From the NCBI GenBank assembly GCA_018873245.2, contig JAEMBT020000008.1, forward strand, positions 4,366,001-4,430,000: 64,000 nt of DNA, written 5' to 3'. Of the stretch, positions 52,990 through 64,000 are shown in pieces; position 1 is the first letter of the stretch, and every line of letters starts with the position of its first letter. The stretch is from Archegozetes longisetosus. Its lineage: Eukaryota > Arthropoda > Arachnida > Sarcoptiformes > Trhypochthoniidae. Under the pieces are notes generated by a model that ran no database searches, was not told the origin of the DNA, and saw only the letters and a list, made by a program, of their open reading frames with translations. The position numbers and the translations under genes are program-made.

Positions 52990-54030
52990 AGAATAACTTC
53001 AAACTCATTTTGGTATAAAAGCATTGAAATGATAAATTTCAAAGTTTGAATCTATTTAGTGCTTGCCCAACAGTATGCGTCTCATAGCAAGTAAAATTTT
53101 AAATTTCGGAATTTGCCGTCCATTAGAGATAATCGAAATATTTTATGTTTCAATATATAAATAGAAAATATGAATTCATTTTTGCATTTTTCTCTATACA
53201 AGCTATGAGTTATCAAGATAAATAGTCAGAAAAATATAATGTATGTAAACATAGATAAACATTATAGCCTTCAAAATATTTAAATAAATTACTTAATTAT
53301 ACCGGTTAAACATTCAGTTTGATATGAGTGTAGGGTAGATTATTAGCTTTTTTCTTCCATGGGACATTTAAACGGGAAAATTCAATTCTAGATATAATTT
53401 TGACGCTGACGTCTACTTCTTTAATATTTCTCATGACGAGAAACTTTCAAAGTCATATGATAGGTTGGGAGATACGTAATAATCAACTATCTCCAGTTAG
53501 CGCACAAGAACTCATTAAAAATCTGACAGTCAATAAAATCAAAAATTAATTAAAATAAACGCTATCGTGACGGTTGTTATTGAGATATCCTAAAGGATTA
53601 CTCGGTATACATAACTTTGAGATGAAAAACTTGTAGTCACGAGCTGTAACAAGAATAAATTCAATTATACAACTGACTAGTGAAAAATGGTTCAAGATTT
53701 CATTATTCAGGTTGAGGCTTTGACTAAAGTTTTTACCGAATCTTTATGTCTAAAATTCAAACTTTTGGTCTTAATGGTTGAACGAGTATTGAATCTTGAT
53801 CGTTAAATGAATGTTTAAATGAATGTTATCTTTTGTTCGACTGTTTTGTGAGAAAGAGCATAATTGACTGAAAAGCTAAATTTTAAACGATAAATCGTAT
53901 GCAATATATGAAGCTAATACTCGAAAAATCAACAGGTTGAAGGTTAAGTTAACAGTTAGTTTAGGTTAAGAGTAGATATAACCTTAAGGCATAACAGTAC
54001 GAAATAATGATTTTTAACCGCACATTCAAT
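52990..54030. other. No gene recognised
   Basis: AT-rich DNA with no supported feature. Confidence 0.4.
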
Positions 54031-54036
54031 TATCCA

Positions 54037-54266
54037 TTACATGAATGTGCCACTACTTCTAAATCCTATTGTGTGTCTGAATATTTCATGATTACTACTT
54101 GATTGTAAGAATAATGGAAAGTCTTCTCTAACAATGACCAATTCACTCATAATTGGTGAATAATTTCTAACACCAATGATCAGAGTATCCCGCAAAATCC
54201 AATCCTGTTTATCTATCAAATGTTTGTAAGTCCTTGACGAACATTTGATATAAATCTGACGACTCT
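54037..54266 (-). CDS. Unidentified possible terminal exon
   Basis: The minus strand reads an ATAG acceptor-like end near 54267 and then about 75 codons to a TAA at 54037. The residues (for example DWILRDTLIIGVRNYSPIMS, then SELVIVREDFPLFLQ, ending FRSSGTFM) look like a genuine folded protein rather than random AT-rich sequence. An ATG at 54279 could also start it. It stands head to head with the glutamine-synthetase-like gene, only about 175 bp from its ATG. No family recognised; it might be a gene fragment. Confidence 0.35.
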
Positions 54267-54440
54267 TCCTATAATGCATATATTGAGTCTAACGCATTCG
54301 AGGCTTTTCAAAATCATTTATATTTTGATTAAATCTTGCTGACTTCCATTGCATTTACACTGGGAAGTTCGAGACTTTGTAAACTTGTAACAAAAGTATT
54401 ACTTTATTTTCAAAGAATTTTCAACTAATCAAAAGAAGAA

Positions 54441-60870
<6,430 letters not shown>

Positions 60871-61087
60871 TCACTTACTATCTTTGATTCTTTTTATTGC
60901 CATAACTCTCTTACATCTCACAAATTTTATAGAACAGATTATACTTAATTAAACTCTTATTTTTAAGAAGTTAAATGTTTTTAAGATTAAGTTTGTTGGT
61001 GTTTGATATTACTTTATTACATAACATACACTCATATGCCTACATTTAGTGTGACAGTATTTTTATGTAAGATTTTAAGAAAGAAGT
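60871..61087. other. 3' flank of the chimeric gene
   Basis: AT-rich and non-coding; presumably the 3' UTR. No clear polyadenylation signal was singled out. Confidence 0.4.
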
Positions 61088-61570
61088 GTGACGGTTTTAT
61101 GATAAAGTATTATGTTCAAGAGTTTTTATATACTAAATTTGTTATATTATATTCGTTTTGTTTATAATTTTTTTTTTGATTGTTTCTTATGATTTTTTTT
61201 CCATATAAGAATAAATTTTTCCACTGAAAAACAAGTTAACATTTTAGGGATTATATTACAACTTAAGAAAGTGAATTAACTTGAACCAAAAAACTTCTCC
61301 CCTATCAATGATTAAATTCTGTTTGATTGCAAAAAAATTTTTAAAAATAGCTGATTATCAAATGATAAAACGCTTTTTGTTAGTCATTCCTAAATATTAG
61401 TCATTATTAAAGCCGTGAACTTTGTATATATATTATCCGGTTCCTTAAACTTGTTCAAAAGTGTGGAGGCAGAAGAATTAGATTATCAGGGTTCTTTTAA
61501 TGAACTCATATAGATATGAATGCACATCTGAAGGGTTGATACATAAATAAATAACAGATACATGTATTGA
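61088..61570. repeat. Dispersed repeat family R1, copy 2
   Basis: Aligns in the same orientation with 23590-24130 (GGTTTTATGATAAAGTATTA, then TATTATCCGGTTCCTTA). Non-coding. Confidence 0.8.
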
Positions 61571-61574
61571 CCCG

Positions 61575-62489
61575 AAACGCATATTTTCATGCTCTATGTA
61601 CAAATAAAGCATTGGGTGTTTTCAAATTTAAAAAAAATCTATCTTTTAAAAAACTAAACACGAATATATAAAAATGCAAAAAGCAGCACTATCGAGTTTA
61701 GTCAAGTTGAAGCGATTTGTTCGTGAATTTGGTGGTTTTTACTATTAATACTGATGTGAAAACAAATATTAATATACTGTAATACCAAATTTCGTTTAGA
61801 AGTTTTCTTGTGTTCGACGAAATCAACTAAACCACTTTTGGGTATTAGTAATTTTATTTAAAACAAAAATAGTTTATACACAAAGACTAAAAGTTATAAG
61901 TAGAGAATTTTGAACAATGTTAAGAGACAACTTTCACGATTGTTCGAGAAGTGAAGAGTGGCTATTTTGTCACTCCATATATACGGACAGAAAGTTTTTT
62001 ACAAAATCAGTGAAATTTTCCATAAGTGTCAATGTTTGTTACTAACTGACCAACACGTACTCGATAATTGCCCTATTGCCCTATTCTCAACACTTTGATC
62101 TATTATTGGGGCCATCATCGTGGCTGACCCACAATTAAGGATTATCTTCACAGAACTCTTTATGTTCTGTTTATTTTCCTAAATATAGGCTATTATGAGA
62201 TCAATAAAGTTTAAACTTTTTCGGATAAAAACTTTACAACTCGGTCGGAAAAATTGGACAAAACACAATAAAAATTCGGATAAAAATTCAGAACAATATA
62301 TCCGTTTATATTAGTATAGTCTCAATTAGTTTTAAGTAAAGTAAATAAATATAACGAATTGAAGACTAATTTTTATATGAAAACTAAGTTAAAACTTCGA
62401 TTCAAGGATTTTTTCCATTATTTAAAACATTAATCCTTAAATCCACTTCAAACTGATAAAAAATTGTTTATCACATAAGAGACTGGCAT
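61575..62489. other. No gene recognised
   Basis: AT-rich intergenic DNA; no supported feature. Confidence 0.4.
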
Positions 62490-62494
62490 GAGCT

Positions 62495-62880
62495 CTTTTA
62501 TAATTCCAACAAGAAACTCTGAATATTCCGGCAAAAATTTTAACATTTTGTATTATGAAACTTGTAAATGGACTAATTATCTTTAATTAAAGCTATATTT
62601 GAAAGAATGAACATAAGGTTTTGGGTCACAACTTTAGGTTAAAAGTGTTGCGCAAGTTTAGTGCACATGTTGTTCATCAAGAGAGTTCTGCGGTCCCATA
62701 GAACTCAGTCCCCAAATATAGATACATTTAACATTGCTTATATTAACTGAAAAGCTGAACTAAAGTACAATGCAACTTGAATTAAAGATAGTTAGTCCAT
62801 TTACAAGTTTCATAATACAAATTGTTAAGATTTTGCGCGAATTTTCAGAGTTTCTTGGTAAGAATTAATGAAAGAAGTTT
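62495..62880. repeat. Inverted-repeat element, about 385 bp
   Basis: AAGAAACTCTGAA at about 62510 and GAAACTTGTAAATGGACTAA at about 62558 pair with their complements at about 62850 and 62790. The arms are about 100 bp. Non-coding. Confidence 0.8.
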
Positions 62881-62997
62881 CCGTACATCCATAGAAGATT
62901 CGTCTACTCCTGACTTTGACCACATACCTCCATATATGTTATTATTTTCAGATACAATTTGATACCAATCGAAAGATTATTTATCCAACAACAAAAT

Positions 62998-63523
62998 CCG
63001 CAACTTAGCCCGAAGCCTATTGAACTTTGATCTTTACGCGGGCCATTAGTTTCCGAAGGTACTCAACTTCGAACTGGCGAAATTTCTCTTTGATTCTGTA
63101 GGCAAATTCTTTGTTTTGTTCCCGATCTAGTTTTGTAAACTTTCTGTTTTAATTGAAACATTTAAATGTTTAATTAGTCTTGTTTGTAGGACATTCGGTG
63201 GATTTTCATCACGAGAAATAGTGGATTCCATTCATCTCATGTGGAAACATCATTACGTTCAAAATGCAAAGACGCTCTATGAGATGCATGGGATCCGCCT
63301 TATTTCTCGCGATGAAAACCACACCGAATGTCACACAACTAAGATTAATTGAACTATTTAGGTTTTAATTAAAACAGAAAATTTACAAAAATAGATCGGG
63401 ATCAAAACAAAGAGTTTGCCCACAGAATCAAAGAGAAATTTCGCCAATTCGAAGTTGAGTACCTTCGGAAACTAATGGCCGCGTAAAGATCAAAGTTCGA
63501 AAAGCTTCGGGCTAAGGTGCGGA
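62998..63523. repeat. Near-continuous 525-bp hairpin
   Basis: The arms (about 62998-63245 and 63265-63523) are reverse complements almost to the centre. Landmarks are TTAGCCCGAAGC / GCTTCGGGCTAA at the outside and ACATTCGGTG / CACCGAATGT inside. The small ORFs here are mirror images. Confidence 0.85.
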
Positions 63524-63526
63524 TGA

Positions 63527-63873
63527 GTTGAATCAAAATCAAGTAACTGCTTACAGTGCTGATAATGCAAATGTAAATTATGGTAATTATCATTCAGTCT
63601 ATGAAAACTTCAAGTCAGAAAATAATTTTATAGTAAAAGAGAATTGCAGAATTTGAAAAATGTACAAATATTTTGATGATTAGATTTTTCACATCCAAGT
63701 TCGGTTTCATTAAGAAATATTTGACCGTATTATGAATTAAGTGACAATTACAATTCGCTTTTATTATAAAATTATTTTCTGACTTGAAGTTTTCATAGAC
63801 TGAATGATAATTACCATAATTTACATTTGCATTATCAGCACTGTAAGCAATTACTTTATTTTGATTCAACTCA
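63527..63873. repeat. Inverted duplication of a transposase segment
   Basis: The plus strand at about 63527-63640 repeats, in opposite orientation, the piece at about 63768-63873 (both read AYSADNANVNYGNYHSVYE). It directly abuts the 525-bp hairpin. Confidence 0.85.
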
Positions 63874-64000
63874 TTATTGGTTAAAAATTTCCTTAATTTA
63901 TTATAAATAGCATCAGATTTTTCATTTGAGTCTTCGTAGAAATCAAGTACGAAATTGCATGTCCCATTAGTTTTATCAAAATACTGAATACCGATTGGAA
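63615..64000 (-). pseudogene. hAT-like transposase fragment, runs off the window edge
   Basis: The minus-strand frame is open from the window end to about 63615. It reads a FDKTNGTCNFVLDFYED stretch, VIAYSADNANVNYGNYHS, KANCNCHLIHN and a hydrophobic-to-charged helix. This resembles the catalytic core of hAT-type (zinc-finger MYM/KIAA1586-like) domesticated or active transposases, where AYSADNAN-x-N and CNCH-x-IHN are conserved. The C-terminal part is lost where the inverted duplication begins, so it is truncated. The N-terminal part lies outside the window. Confidence 0.6.

Overview
This is an AT-rich, intron-bearing animal nuclear window. Introns are short (52-143 bp, GT..AG, mostly phase 0), genes are sparse, and more than half of the sequence is transposon or repeat debris. 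Gene content (an ABCC/MRP transporter, an animal glutamine synthetase relative, a sushi-domain membrane protein) and transposon content (hAT, Tc1/mariner, Ty3 LTR elements, foldback elements) fit an arthropod. A mite is plausible, partly because trombidid mites are known to carry laterally acquired terpenoid-type genes. No marker here proves it. No rRNA, tRNA or CRISPR was seen.

Layout. 0.5-7.6 kb: a gene fusing RCC1 beta-propeller repeats to an eIF2-alpha-kinase-like protein kinase (1466-4652, one 52-bp intron), with a decayed partial copy on each side and two inverted-repeat elements. 9.8-17.2 kb: the intact gene island, with an eight-exon ABCC transporter (9768-14976) and a two-sushi type I membrane protein (15501-17226). 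17.2-39.5 kb: a repeat landscape. It holds a nested foldback/Tc1-mariner composite (19.6-22.9 kb), an inverted array of 136-140-bp units resembling a FB foldback transposon (24.7-26.3 kb), a dead transposase with a Cys-rich tail (27.0-28.6 kb), and four hAT fragments or elements. 39.7-47.2 kb: one complete, recent Ty3-type LTR retrotransposon on the minus strand with near-identical 480-bp LTRs and GTGT target duplications. 47.7-54.3 kb: an isolated acyltransferase-3/NRF-6-like terminal exon, several hairpin elements, and coding-like scraps of unknown identity.

54.4-60.9 kb is the most remarkable locus. Its first exon encodes the N-terminal half of an animal-type glutamine synthetase. A 4.6-kb intron follows, carrying a perfect hAT insertion, a MITE and a satellite. 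The second exon begins as the next part of glutamine synthetase and then runs without a stop into about 320 residues of an unrelated alpha-helical protein resembling the terpenoid cyclase/prenyltransferase toroid (PDDVDATS and a QW-like DGSW motif). Three glutamine synthetase metal ligands are substituted and the synthetase C-terminal part is missing. The locus therefore looks like a chimeric gene on a pseudo-enzyme scaffold, or the trace of a gene fusion or transfer. 61-64 kb is again repeats, ending in a hAT-like transposase fragment cut by the window edge.

Frameshifts cluster at homopolymer runs inside the repeats and are absent from the single-copy genes. Part of the transposon decay may therefore be assembly or consensus error.
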